Positions 16,750-25,246 of a DNA stretch of 64,000 nt are shown piece after piece. The notes beneath the pieces were generated by a model. That model saw only the letters and a program-made list of their open reading frames with translations, was not told the DNA's origin and did no database searches. The stretch is from Chloroflexota bacterium (GTDB lineage Bacteria > Chloroflexota > Anaerolineae > Aggregatilineales > Phototrophicaceae). The first letter of the stretch is position 1, and each line of letters begins with the position of its first letter. The position numbers were made by a program, and so were the translations under genes. The stretch is from the NCBI GenBank assembly GCA_028873975.1, contig JAPPMO010000055.1, positions 25,894-89,893 on the forward strand, written 5' to 3'.

Positions 16750-17651
16750 CCCGACTGAACCTGAGCAACCGCAGCTTCTACGGCGGCGACAACCTGCCCT
16801 TCCTGCGCGCCCTGCCGGATGCATCCATCCACCTGATCGCGACGGACCCGCCCTTCAACAAAGACCGTGACTTCGGCGCTGCCTTCCGCGATCGCTGGTC
16901 CTGGGAGCGCGACGCGCGCGCTGAATGGATCGACGACATCAAAGACGCTTGCCCGGCACTCTGGTCCCTGATCGAAACGGCCCGGCAGACCGCCGGCGAG
17001 CGCATGAGCGCTTACTTGTGCTGGCTGGGCATTCGCTTGCTGGCAATGCATCGCATCCTGCGCGGCGACGGCAGCCTCTACCTGCACATTGATCACAGCA
17101 CCCAAGCCTATGTCAAGCTGGCGCTGGACGCTATCTTCGGCGCGGGCAACTTTCGCAACGAGATCGTCTGGTATTACAAGACCGGCGGACTCAGCAAGCG
17201 CTGGTTCAGCCGCAAGCACGATACCATTCTCTTCTACAGCAAGTCTGACAGCTATGTTTTCCATTCCCAGCAGGAGAAATCTTACCTGGCGCACAAGTAC
17301 GGCTTTTCCAATATCTCGCTGGACGAGGACAGCCGGGGCGTCTACCGCATGGCCGCCATGCGCGATGTCTGGGATATCCCGGCTTTGCGCGGTAACCAGG
17401 CGGAGGCGACCGGCTATCCCACGCAGAAGCCGCTGGCGTTATACGAGCGCATCATCCAAGCCTCGAGCGCCGAAGGCGATATCGTTCTGGATCCCTTCTG
17501 CGGCAGCGGCACCACGGTCGTCGCGGCCGAGCGGCTGGGGCGGCGCTGGATGGCTGCGGATCTCTGGGACGGAGCCTATGAGACGCTCTGCGCGCGCTTG
17601 GAGGCTGACGGAGTGGAGCCAGTTTTAGTTTGGCGCACTGTTCCGCAATAG
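16737..17651 (+). CDS. DNA methyltransferase, beta class (N6-adenine or N4-cytosine)
   Basis: A 304-residue S-adenosylmethionine-dependent DNA amino-methyltransferase. Motif IV DPPF is at residues 37-40 and motif I FCGSGTT at 254-260, the beta-class order; YPTQKPLALYERII just before motif I is also typical. DPPF suggests N6-adenine more than N4-cytosine. Translation must start at TTG 16737, inside the last codons of the sialidase-like gene, preceded by a GAGG; no ATG fits until well into the protein. No partner endonuclease is adjacent, so it may be an orphan methylase or act with the IIG-like protein four genes up. Confidence 0.87.
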   Translation: MAAITRLNLSNRSFYGGDNLPFLRALPDASIHLIATDPPFNKDRDFGAAFRDRWSWERDARAEWIDDIKDACPALWSLIETARQTAGERMSAYLCWLGIRLLAMHRILRGDGSLYLHIDHSTQAYVKLALDAIFGAGNFRNEIVWYYKTGGLSKRWFSRKHDTILFYSKSDSYVFHSQQEKSYLAHKYGFSNISLDEDSRGVYRMAAMRDVWDIPALRGNQAEATGYPTQKPLALYERIIQASSAEGDIVLDPFCGSGTTVVAAERLGRRWMAADLWDGAYETLCARLEADGVEPVLVWRTVPQ

Positions 17652-17737
17652 CCCCTGGTAAAGCCTCCAAGCCGGCCACATCGCGCAGCGCTAGTAGTTG
17701 GCGCGCGATTTGAGCAATACCGCAATTGAGACCCCTG

Positions 17738-19123
17738 CTATCCGCCTGGGCAGATACTTTCGCAAGGCACGCCGTCTTTATCGCGATCCAGACCGCCGCG
17801 ACCGCATTGTGCGAGATGAAAACGAGCTTCCGCGCAGGAAGACATGTCTCCGCAGTTTTTGCGAGGGCTGCAAGAATAGCTTGGCTGTTGCGGCGCCGCG
17901 GGCTGTTGCGCCGGTTGCTGTACACGCGCCGCGGGTTGTTGCGCGGGTTGCTGTCCGCGGACCACAGGCTGTTGAGCCGGCTGCTGTCGATTGACGGGTT
18001 GAGAAGACGATTGTTGCAGCGGCGCGTCATACGTAAGCCAGCCGGCGATAAAGACCTCTCTGCCATTGTGGCGAATCAGATACCAGTCGCCACTCTTTCC
18101 GACGACCTGCAAATCTGCGTTGACGGACACAGATCCCACCAAGTCATATGACGTGCCGGGTCCCTTGCGTAAATTCACAGTCCCATGCGTGTAGCGCGTT
18201 CGTGGCGACGCATAGCGGTTGACGCTGTAAGCGGCGCCCGTCGTCGGCGCCGGTGTCCTTGAAGGCGGAACAGCGGTCGCTGACGGTGGAATCGAAGTTG
18301 CGGTGGTCGGAACACGTGTGGCAGTCCGTATCTGTGTAGGCGTCGAGGTTGATACTTCATACGTCAGCCAACCCGCAATAAAGGCTTCCGTGTGATTTTG
18401 AATTACAATATACCAATCCCCGCTTTGTCCAATAACGTCTATACGCGTGCCCGCATCTACCAAACCAATCTTGTCATATGACGTGCCGGGACCTTGCCTC
18501 AGATTCACTGGGCCGCGCACGTATCTTCTCAGTGGAGAGGAAAACATTGTTATTGAGAAGGGCTTCGTGGCGGTAGGGATTGAGGTGGCTGAAGGTGGGA
18601 TCATAGTCTCTGTAGGGGTAATCGGTGTAGCTGATGGCAGTACCGGCGTGTTTGTTGCCGGGATTGATGTTGTAGTGCGGTGTACTGGCGTGGCAGTTGG
18701 AGGGATAGCTGTGTCGGTTGGCGGCAGACTTGTAACAGTCGCTGGGATCAATGTGACGGTTGGTGGAATCGGCGTGGCAGTCGGCGGAATCAGCGTATTG
18801 CTTGGCGGACCGGAAGTGAATGGCGGCGGGATTGATGTACCTCTCGATCTTACGAGTGTGGGCGTTGCAAAAATACGGGCGGATGACGATGTCCTGCCAA
18901 GTGGAATCGGTGTTGCAGTATTGACCTGTGTTCTTGGCTCTCGCTGTACTTCAAGGCTGCTTTTGATTTCACCCAGCGCAGTTTCAATATCGGTAATCAA
19001 AGACACAATTGTCTCTAAACGCTTGTCGGGAGCGCTGGAGTAGAGTATGTACGCTGCCGCGCCCAATACGACAACGATTGAAAACACAATTATCAATCCG
19101 CAAGCGCCCAGTAATCTTAGCAT
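17738..19123 (-). CDS. Membrane-anchored SH3b-SH3b-Excalibur surface protein
   Basis: A 461-residue extracytoplasmic protein. Residues 5-28 form a single N-terminal membrane anchor. A long Thr/Pro linker (about 65-190) is built of repeats such as TATPIPPT. Two bacterial SH3 domains follow, at about 196-256 and 303-366, each with VNLRxGPGTSYD and ending FIAGWLTY. A QQPAQQP repeat tract (375-415) leads to a C-terminal Excalibur calcium-binding domain (418-458) with CSPRKNC, MSSCAEARFHLAQCG and LDRDKDGVPCESIC. Such proteins are thought to bind cell wall or matrix; SH3b domains usually bind peptidoglycan. It is convergent with the methyltransferase gene. Role unknown beyond surface attachment. 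Confidence 0.88.
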   Translation of the reverse strand: MLRLLGACGLIIVFSIVVVLGAAAYILYSSAPDKRLETIVSLITDIETALGEIKSSLEVQREPRTQVNTATPIPLGRTSSSARIFATPTLVRSRGTSIPPPFTSGPPSNTLIPPTATPIPPTVTLIPATVTSLPPTDTAIPPTATPVHRTTTSIPATNTPVLPSATPITPTETMIPPSATSIPTATKPFSITMFSSPLRRYVRGPVNLRQGPGTSYDKIGLVDAGTRIDVIGQSGDWYIVIQNHTEAFIAGWLTYEVSTSTPTQIRTATRVPTTATSIPPSATAVPPSRTPAPTTGAAYSVNRYASPRTRYTHGTVNLRKGPGTSYDLVGSVSVNADLQVVGKSGDWYLIRHNGREVFIAGWLTYDAPLQQSSSQPVNRQQPAQQPVVRGQQPAQQPAARVQQPAQQPAAPQQPSYSCSPRKNCGDMSSCAEARFHLAQCGRGGLDRDKDGVPCESICPGG

Positions 19124-19467
19124 CAGCTCCTATGCTTGAAGTCCAGTTAGCATACACCAGTGAACGAGCGGCAATGCTATCACGGGAATCGCCTGTCATC
19201 AGTATTAATGTAGGTCTGATTATACATATAAAATAAACCGTTAGTGCGAGATGATGTTTTTATGCGATCCCTAGACAAGGTTCACGGCGACAGCGCATTG
19301 CTTTGGATCGCAAACGAGCTGGTGACGAGGCAGCTTGGCTCGACGAAGACTTCAGCGCGACTTCCCTGTAATCTACCTGTAATGTTCCCCTAAGCCCCTG
19401 CAACATCCGCCCCTTACGGTGAAACTGCAGCATTCGCTGTCCAATCTAGTCACTAAGGAGTGCAGAA
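19124..19467. other. Noncoding gap between divergent genes
   Basis: This 344-base stretch separates the SH3b/Excalibur gene from the spondin-like gene. It must hold both promoters. I see no convincing -35/-10 pair, repeat or RNA gene in it; two TGTAATNT-like boxes near 19370-19385 are the closest to a repeated motif. Confidence 0.5.
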
Positions 19468-20730
19468 ATGCGACTGAAAGCGAGTTTTGTCCTCGCGCTG
19501 CTGCTGGTCATCAGCGGCGGCGTGCTGGCGGATCATCACGAAGGCGTGTCCTTCACCGTCACCATCGAAAACATTTCTGGAACGGGGCTCTTGGAAAACG
19601 CCGGCGTCGCGGCCGTCCCGGTTGGCGGCGACAGCGCCGGTCCGGCGCTGCCTGGCGGCGCTTACGAATTTGTCATCCGGGCTCAAGCCGGCGATCGCTT
19701 GACCTGCGCCACCATGCTGGCGCAATCAAACGACCTCTTCTTCGCGCCGGACGAAGCCGGTATCGCCCTTTTTGACGCCGAGGGCGATCAGCAAGCGCCA
19801 CGTCAATCCGAACCGAACACCGGCGACGATGAAATGGGCGCTGTACAGCCGGTCAGCGCGCTTGATGACGGCTTGGCTTACCCCGCTGCCAATGATATCG
19901 TCGCCGTTCACTTGACGCCCGGCGAAATGGGTCAATTCACCGTGCGCATCGAAAACGTCTCGGGCGATTCCACGGTCCCGACGCCAATTACTCCTGTTTT
20001 CTGGGTTGTCGAATCGCAAGACACGGACATGGAGATGGGAATGAAATACGGCGTCCTCTTCACCTCTGGCTACGAGATCTATGGCAATGGTTTGGAGCAT
20101 CTGGCGGAAGATGGGGATCCATCGGCTTTGGTCGCCTTCTATGGCATCGACGGTTTCGCCACGCCAATCGCGCCAGTTATCTGGGTGGTGCATGGCGACA
20201 GCATGGGCGCGGGCGTATTTTTCACCAGTGGCGAGCCCGACCGCGGCCAGGGCTTGGAATCGCTGGCGGAAGACGGCAGCCCCGCTGCGCTGGCGGAATC
20301 ACTGATGGACATGAATCACGGCGTACAAGCCGTGCCCGATGGCGCGGACGTACCGGGACCCGCCTTCCCCGGCGACAGCTACAGTTTTCGCTTCACTGCC
20401 GCCCCTGGCGATCACCTGTCCTTCGCCGCCATGTTCGTCCAGTCCAACGATCTCTTCTTCGCGCCGGACGAAAATGGCATCCCGCTCTTTGGCGGCATGG
20501 GCGCTCCCATTGCGCTTGACCGGACGGGACTTGTTGACCTCTGGGATGCTGGCACAGAAGTGAATCAAGAACCGGGGCTTGGAGGAGATCAAGCCCCGCG
20601 CCAATCGGGACCCAATACCGGCGCTGATGAAATGGGCGTCGTGCAACGGGTCGCCGACAGCGGCGACGGCTTCCGCTATTCGCGGGTAGCGACGCTCATC
20701 CGCGTTACCGTCAGCGTGGACGATATGTAA
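19468..20730 (+). CDS. Secreted spondin-like domain protein with internal duplication
   Basis: A 420-residue exported protein with signal peptide MRLKASF...GGVLADHH. It contains spondin-N-like modules: each has a strand VTIENISGTG or later equivalent, then LSFAAMFVQSNDLFFAPDENG and QAPRQSGPNTGADEMGVV. The module occurs twice, around residues 28-165 and 285-420. The first copy lacks the segment corresponding to GLVDLWDAGTEVNQEPG in the second. The middle (about 165-285) holds two further shorter repeats, each with PVxWVV and FTSG...GLE.LAEDG.P.AL. AAGGAG precedes the ATG. The function of bacterial spondin-like proteins is not established; adhesion or matrix roles are guesses. Confidence 0.82.
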   Translation: MRLKASFVLALLLVISGGVLADHHEGVSFTVTIENISGTGLLENAGVAAVPVGGDSAGPALPGGAYEFVIRAQAGDRLTCATMLAQSNDLFFAPDEAGIALFDAEGDQQAPRQSEPNTGDDEMGAVQPVSALDDGLAYPAANDIVAVHLTPGEMGQFTVRIENVSGDSTVPTPITPVFWVVESQDTDMEMGMKYGVLFTSGYEIYGNGLEHLAEDGDPSALVAFYGIDGFATPIAPVIWVVHGDSMGAGVFFTSGEPDRGQGLESLAEDGSPAALAESLMDMNHGVQAVPDGADVPGPAFPGDSYSFRFTAAPGDHLSFAAMFVQSNDLFFAPDENGIPLFGGMGAPIALDRTGLVDLWDAGTEVNQEPGLGGDQAPRQSGPNTGADEMGVVQRVADSGDGFRYSRVATLIRVTVSVDDM

Positions 20731-20739
20731 TAGCCCATA

Positions 20740-20780
20740 AGCGAGACAAGGGCGACCGCAACGATCGCCCTTGTCTCGCT
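20740..20780. terminator. Bidirectional hairpin terminator
   Basis: A perfect 16-base inverted repeat, AGCGAGACAAGGGCGA and its complement, encloses a 9-base loop. It lies exactly between two convergent genes (spondin-like, ending 20730, and dehydrogenase, ending 20797). The T-run is weak, but position and stem strength support a shared terminator. Confidence 0.75.
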
Positions 20781-20796
20781 TCTATTGCCAGCCCAA

Positions 20797-21939
20797 TCAG
20801 GCCAGCGGCAAATCCACCCAGCGCCGCTCCCGATGCGAAATCTCTACCGCGTTGATGATCTCCTGGACGCGCGCGCTCTGCGCGAAATTTCCCTGATTCT
20901 CGCTGGTATCATTGACGATCTCTTCCATGAAGTTCTGCACCAAATTGGCATAAAACATGGCGGGCCAGGGCTCGCCCGGGGTGTAACCCGGCGGGAAATA
21001 GCTGTCGGGGATCTTGACCTCGACATATTCGACCTCATGCGCGTCGGGGCTGGTCGACTTGAGCAGCGCCTCCTGGTTCTCCAGCTCCGCGCCCAGACGG
21101 CACAATAAAGCCCCCTGCGAGCCGTACATGCGCGCCTCCAGCCCGGGATAGCTGTTGACCGTCACATAACTGGATTGAATGCTGCAGAAGCCGCCCTTGC
21201 TGTACTCGCCGATGTAGATATCGCCGTCGTCGATATTGGTGCGGATGCGCTGGCCGCCCGGCATGGTGCGGTAGGGGACGAAGTTGTAGAGCAAGCCCAC
21301 CAGGCTCTTGAGCGGGCTATCCATGAACCATAGACTGAGGTCGATGATGGGCGCGCCATAACCTTCAATCGACGAGACCTTGATCTCCTCGTTTTCCGTT
21401 TCCGGGATCAGGTCGACCTTGCTGACCGGCTCGGCCGGGCTGATGAACTGGGAGTTCTGTTCGTAGCCATTGAAGATGAAGGGATCGCCGACGAAGCCAT
21501 CGGCGATCAGATCCCGCATGTACTGCATGGAAGGCGCATAGCGAAAGGTCAAGCCGACTTTGGTCTTCAGCCCCTTGGACGCGGCGATCTCCTGCGCGCG
21601 CCAGGTGCTGCGGTAATCGTGCGCCACCGGCTTTTCGCACAGGCAGTGCATGCCCGCATCCAGCGCCGCGTATGCCAGCGGTTCATGGTTGTTCTTGTCG
21701 CCGATGCCGCCGCGCGTACAGACGTCGATGACGTCGATATCCGCGCGCGCCAGCATCCTTTCGTAGTCTGTATAAACGCTCTCGACGTTGAAGCGCGCCG
21801 CGGCGTCTTTCGCCAGGTCCTCGTTCAAGTCGCAGATCGCGACCACATCGCAATGCGGCGACCGTTGAAAGCCGGGCAGATGGGCGCTCTGCGACCAGCG
21901 ACCCGCGCCGATCACGCCAACTCGTAATTTGTCGGGCAT
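20797..21939 (-). CDS. Gfo/Idh/MocA family oxidoreductase
   Basis: A 380-residue NAD(P)-dependent sugar or cyclitol dehydrogenase of the Gfo/Idh/MocA family. The Rossmann motif GVIGAGRWSQSAHL is at residues 8-21, and CLCEKPVA near residue 102 supplies the conserved EKP lysine. The C-terminal alpha/beta domain (NGYEQNSQF..., GYGAPIIDLSLWF) is typical. The ATG at 21939 was chosen because GAAGGGA precedes it; a GTG at 21957 would add six residues. It follows the AspA/AstE-type hydrolase gene by 17 bases and shares its transcript. Substrate unknown. Confidence 0.88.
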   Translation of the reverse strand: MPDKLRVGVIGAGRWSQSAHLPGFQRSPHCDVVAICDLNEDLAKDAAARFNVESVYTDYERMLARADIDVIDVCTRGGIGDKNNHEPLAYAALDAGMHCLCEKPVAHDYRSTWRAQEIAASKGLKTKVGLTFRYAPSMQYMRDLIADGFVGDPFIFNGYEQNSQFISPAEPVSKVDLIPETENEEIKVSSIEGYGAPIIDLSLWFMDSPLKSLVGLLYNFVPYRTMPGGQRIRTNIDDGDIYIGEYSKGGFCSIQSSYVTVNSYPGLEARMYGSQGALLCRLGAELENQEALLKSTSPDAHEVEYVEVKIPDSYFPPGYTPGEPWPAMFYANLVQNFMEEIVNDTSENQGNFAQSARVQEIINAVEISHRERRWVDLPLA

Positions 21940-21956
21940 GGGCAAGGTTCCCTTCA

Positions 21957-22895
21957 CTAATCACGGACTGCTTGAGCGAGGACATAGGTCATGGCGCCGG
22001 CTTCGACTTGCGCCACGAAGGGGCGCAGCAGCAGCAGCGCCGCCTCGTCAAAAGGCGCGCGGAATTCTTCCAGCAGGGCAAATGTCGCCGGATGATGCAG
22101 TCGCCCGAGCAAGGCACCCTTCTTTACCATCGTACCAATATGCCTGGCGTCCAGCGCCGGCAGAAATATGCCGCCCTGCGCGGGCCGCAGAACGGCCGTG
22201 CCGCTCACTGCGACTGGCGGATCGACCGGCGGAGGCGCAAGCGCCGCATCAATCGCGCCAATCAGGCACAAGGCGCGCAATAGGCCCTCGGCGATTCTCC
22301 CCGCCCATTGCCGCTCGCCCGGACCGCGTCCGCCCATCTCGACCGCAGTTACAGTTGCGCCCCGCGCGCTGGCGTATCCGGTCAAGCTCACATCACGCGA
22401 CGGCGCCTTGACGATGAATGGCGCTGGAAAGCAGAGCGAGAGATCCCGCCCGCCTTCCATTTCAAAAACGAAGGCGTTGACGCACCAACTGCCGCCGCCG
22501 TGCAAGTCGATCACAACGTCGATGCCCTCAAGCCCGGCTGTCGCCAGAATATGGGCGATGCGCTCGGTATACGAGCCTTGCGCATCGCCGGGGAAGGCGC
22601 GGTTGAGATCGAGCTGATCGACGGGCGCGTTGCGCTTGTCCGCCTCCATCGCCAGCGGATTCGCCATCGGCACGACGCGTAAAAACCCGCGCAACTCGTC
22701 CTCGCCGATGCCGCTCAGCAGCTTTTGGATCGCCCAGGCGCCCCAGGGTCCTTCGTCGCCGTGGATGCCGGCTGTGATCAAGACCCCGGGCGCCCCCGCG
22801 CCGATTTCGCCCATCAGCAGGCTTGACGCGCCAAAAGCCGATGTCACGCCGATAGGAATCTCGCGCCAGCGCATCCGCTCCAGGATTTTTGCCAT
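21957..22895 (-). CDS. Succinylglutamate desuccinylase/aspartoacylase family metallohydrolase
   Basis: A 312-residue zinc carboxypeptidase-like amidohydrolase (AstE/AspA family). The zinc site is visible: His45 and Glu48 in TAGIHGDEGP and His134 in DLHGGG; the DLNR stretch at about 98-101 and VTAVEMGG near 190 contain the substrate arginine and catalytic glutamate candidates. Members remove acyl groups from N-acyl amino acids or act on amide-linked carboxylates. It has no signal peptide. A GAGGG site precedes the ATG. It is the first gene of a two-gene operon with the Gfo/Idh dehydrogenase, so both may act on one imported compound. Exact substrate unknown. Confidence 0.85.
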   Translation of the reverse strand: MAKILERMRWREIPIGVTSAFGASSLLMGEIGAGAPGVLITAGIHGDEGPWGAWAIQKLLSGIGEDELRGFLRVVPMANPLAMEADKRNAPVDQLDLNRAFPGDAQGSYTERIAHILATAGLEGIDVVIDLHGGGSWCVNAFVFEMEGGRDLSLCFPAPFIVKAPSRDVSLTGYASARGATVTAVEMGGRGPGERQWAGRIAEGLLRALCLIGAIDAALAPPPVDPPVAVSGTAVLRPAQGGIFLPALDARHIGTMVKKGALLGRLHHPATFALLEEFRAPFDEAALLLLRPFVAQVEAGAMTYVLAQAVRD

Positions 22896-23068
22896 CTTCG
22901 CCCTCTGTCCAAGACAATCACTCTAAATGATGTTACGAAAGCGGGAAAAAATCAAACTGCAAATTAGCCGCAGCGGGCGGGCGCATTTCAGATAATTGAC
23001 AATTTACTGCCGAGGGGCAAAGGTCGCGCAGACACAGCCCGTCGGAGAAGGGGCAGGAATGGGGAATC

Positions 23069-24411
23069 TCAAGCGCCGCAATCGCCGCGCAGGTAGACAT
23101 AATCGCCGCTGATCCAGCCCTCGTGTCCCCAGAGGAGCACTTTGAAATAGCCGTCGCGCTTCTCGCTGGCGGGCAGCCAGTCTCTGGTGGCGGTCACGCC
23201 GAGCACCAAGCCGTCGGGCGGGCTTTGACGGAACTTGACATTCGCCCAGGGCCGCACCTCGCAGTCGCTCACGCTTGGCGGCTGAGTCGGCGTCGCTTGA
23301 CTGCTTTGCGATACCGGCGGCGGGCTGTCGCTTTGCAGCAAGACGACGGCGCCGCCGCGGTCGATGGTGGCGCAGGTCATGCCAGCGCGCTGATAGGCTT
23401 GCAGGTTGGCGAGCCGCCGCGGCGCGTAGGCGGCGTCGAGGAAAACCAGCCGCCCATGCGCGGCGAAGCAGACCTCGACGCCAGGGGTGATATAGCCGTA
23501 GAGATCGACCGCGTCCAGGACGCCCTGCGCAATGAGATCGGCGCGGCCCACGCCGGCGGCGCCGACCCGCTTTCCCTGCGCGCCATCGACCCAGTTGCTG
23601 ACCTGGATGCCCGGCGGCAGGCGATTGAGACTGTCTCGGATGGGCGTTGCGGTGGGCATGGGTGTGGGAGTAGACGATTCATCGTCGCGGCGGGATCTCG
23701 AAGACGAGCTGCTCGACGCGGGCGCTGGCAAGGTATCGAAAGCCCTTCCCACCTCAGTGGAAGTACCTTCGGAGTTAACCGCTCGGAGTGTAAAATTGCA
23801 ACTCCGATTGGGAGTGAATCCTGTCAAGGTATGACTGGCGACATCGCCAATATCAGTCCAGTTAAAAAAGGTAATCCAGTCATTTGATACTGGATCAAGA
23901 CATCTACCCCTGACTTCGTAGCTGGTGGCGCCAGGCGATTTCGTCCAGCTTAGGGTAGCGCTGTTGTGGGTGATGTCGCTGATTTCGTAATCGGTAGGCC
24001 GGGGCGGGCCGGGCTGCGGCAAGGTGTGGATGGTTAGGGAAGCATTGGCGGAGACGCCGTGGGCGTTCTTGGCGCGGATTATCAAGTTTGGCATTGTATC
24101 AGGACGCAAATTAGTGAAGGTAAAACTAGCAACATCACCGATATCATGCCAGCCGAATAAGGGGTTATAACCGAGCCACTCGTAGCTGGTGGCGCCGGTG
24201 GATTTCGTCCAGGTGAGAGTGGCGCTGTTATGCGTGATGTCGCTGGCAACCAGATCGGTCGGCGGGTCTGGCGGATTTTGGGCTTGCGGGGGCAGGGCGA
24301 AGAGGCTAAGCGAAGCGAGAAAGCAGCAGCGCAGGATTAGAACATATATTCGGGAGGGGGTAATATTAAGTAATAGTTACGAAAACGCGCGGCGCGGCTG
24401 GTCTTGTTCAT
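23069..24411 (-). CDS. Secreted Fn3-repeat protein with C-terminal SH3-like domain (apparent frameshift)
   Basis: The open frame runs to 24109 only from a weak internal TTG, but coding sequence continues upstream in the same frame: LILRCCFLASLSLFALPPQAQNP, a signal-peptide core, then a first Fn3 domain (SDITHNSATLTWTKSTGATSYE). No start codon exists in that frame after the preceding stop. A good ATG at 24411 with AAGGAT upstream reads MNKTSRAARFRNYYLILPP, then goes out of frame at a run of five C (24356-24360, G on the plus strand). One extra C restores a continuous ~447-residue protein: signal peptide, two similar Fn3 domains, Ser-rich linker, a Chloroflexota-style surface domain, SH3-like end (VKFRQSPP...GHEGWISGDYVYL). 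The frameshift may be a sequencing error or real. Confidence 0.75.
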
Positions 24412-24463
24412 GGTTGATCCTTCTGAATCAAGCGAGCGAGGAGCTGGCATGACAAGCGCTCTT

Positions 24464-24994
24464 TCAAACGGGCAGATTTTGGAAGATGTATATGATGGCG
24501 CCAGTGCAAGCGACTATAGTCGTTATGATGAACGCGGTCTGGCGGTTGACGCGCTGTTCCAGTTCCTTTCGCAGTTGTTGAGTCTGCGCTTCCTGCTTGC
24601 TGTCGAAGCGATCGGATAAGGCTTGCAGGTCTTTGTTAAACTGTTCGCTTTGGGTGTCCAGCCGCGCGTTGAACTGCTCGGATTGGGCTTGCAGGTCTTT
24701 GTTAAACTGTTCGCTTTGGGTGTCCAGCCGCGCGTTAATCTGCTCGGATTGGGCTTGCAAATCTTTGTTAACTCGCTCGCTAAGGGCGGCAATCTGCTCT
24801 TGCGTGGCGCTGTGCAGCCCCTCCAAGCGAGCAATATCGGACTTGGTCGCCAGATGCGGTTTCTCCGCCTCTCGCGCGCTTTCCAAGCCGGAGACGCGCT
24901 CCGTCAGTTCGCCGACTTGCTCGACAACCCGAGTCTGCGAGAATTGTTCCAATGCCTCGACGCGCTGTTCCAGGATGGGATCGTTTTCCGCCAC
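24464..24994 (-). CDS. Coiled-coil protein with internal repeats and C-terminal membrane anchor
   Basis: A 176-residue protein with no family I can name, though it resembles DUF1640-type coiled-coil proteins. Residues ~5-145 are predicted coiled coil; a 22-residue unit (QAQSEQFNARLDTQSEQFNK) is repeated about two and a half times. Residues 152-174 (TAFIITTIVACTGAIIYIF) form one membrane helix at the C-terminus, so the coiled coil would lie on the cytoplasmic side as a tail-anchored protein. Start is GTG. It has a good promoter upstream at 25032-25060, and the Fn3 protein gene starts 52 bases after its stop, suggesting a shared transcript. Confidence 0.75.
   Translation of the reverse strand: MAENDPILEQRVEALEQFSQTRVVEQVGELTERVSGLESAREAEKPHLATKSDIARLEGLHSATQEQIAALSERVNKDLQAQSEQINARLDTQSEQFNKDLQAQSEQFNARLDTQSEQFNKDLQALSDRFDSKQEAQTQQLRKELEQRVNRQTAFIITTIVACTGAIIYIFQNLPV
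24622..24783 (-). repeat. 66-base tandem repeat inside the coiled-coil gene
   Basis: The unit starts at 24622, 24688 and 24754, exactly 66 bases apart. The first two copies differ at very few positions; the third is partial. The length is a multiple of three, so copy-number change would keep the frame and lengthen the coiled coil by 22 residues. Confidence 0.9.
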
Positions 24995-25031
24995 AGCTAC
25001 TCACCCAGGGAGATTAACTCGCTTAGCATAG

Positions 25032-25060
25032 ATTATAGGCGTGGTTTAACGGATGTACAA
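25032..25060 (-). promoter_or_regulatory. Predicted promoter of the coiled-coil gene
   Basis: Read on the reverse strand: TTGTAC, 17 bases, TATAAT. The -10 box is perfect and lies about 38 bases before the GTG start. Confidence 0.6.
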
Positions 25061-25088
25061 GCGACCATTGCCCGCCGCCTAGAATTTT

Positions 25089-25117
25089 TTGACAGTGCCA
25101 GACTAAAAGCCTATACT
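25089..25117 (+). promoter_or_regulatory. Predicted promoter of the peptide-type binding protein
   Basis: TTGACA, 17 bases, TATACT. This is the best sigma70-type promoter in the window, located 130 bases upstream of the binding-protein ATG, leaving a fairly long 5' leader. Confidence 0.75.
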
Positions 25118-25246
25118 CTGTATCATAGTATATTGTCGGCATTTTCCCAACTAATGGGAGCTTGTCGGCGATGCCTAATCGCGCGACCCGAGCGTCCGCG
25201 CCAAATCAATACCCCGTCAAAAGAGTTTCTTTAGAAGGAGTTCCTC

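Noticed and set aside
18447..19043. Val/Gly-rich repetitive forward frame
   Set aside because: It is the reverse of the Thr/Pro linker repeats of the SH3b/Excalibur gene; the repeat pattern is a by-product.
24623..25234. 203-residue forward frame over the coiled-coil gene
   Set aside because: Antisense of a tandem repeat; the reverse frame gives a coherent coiled coil with membrane anchor and promoter.
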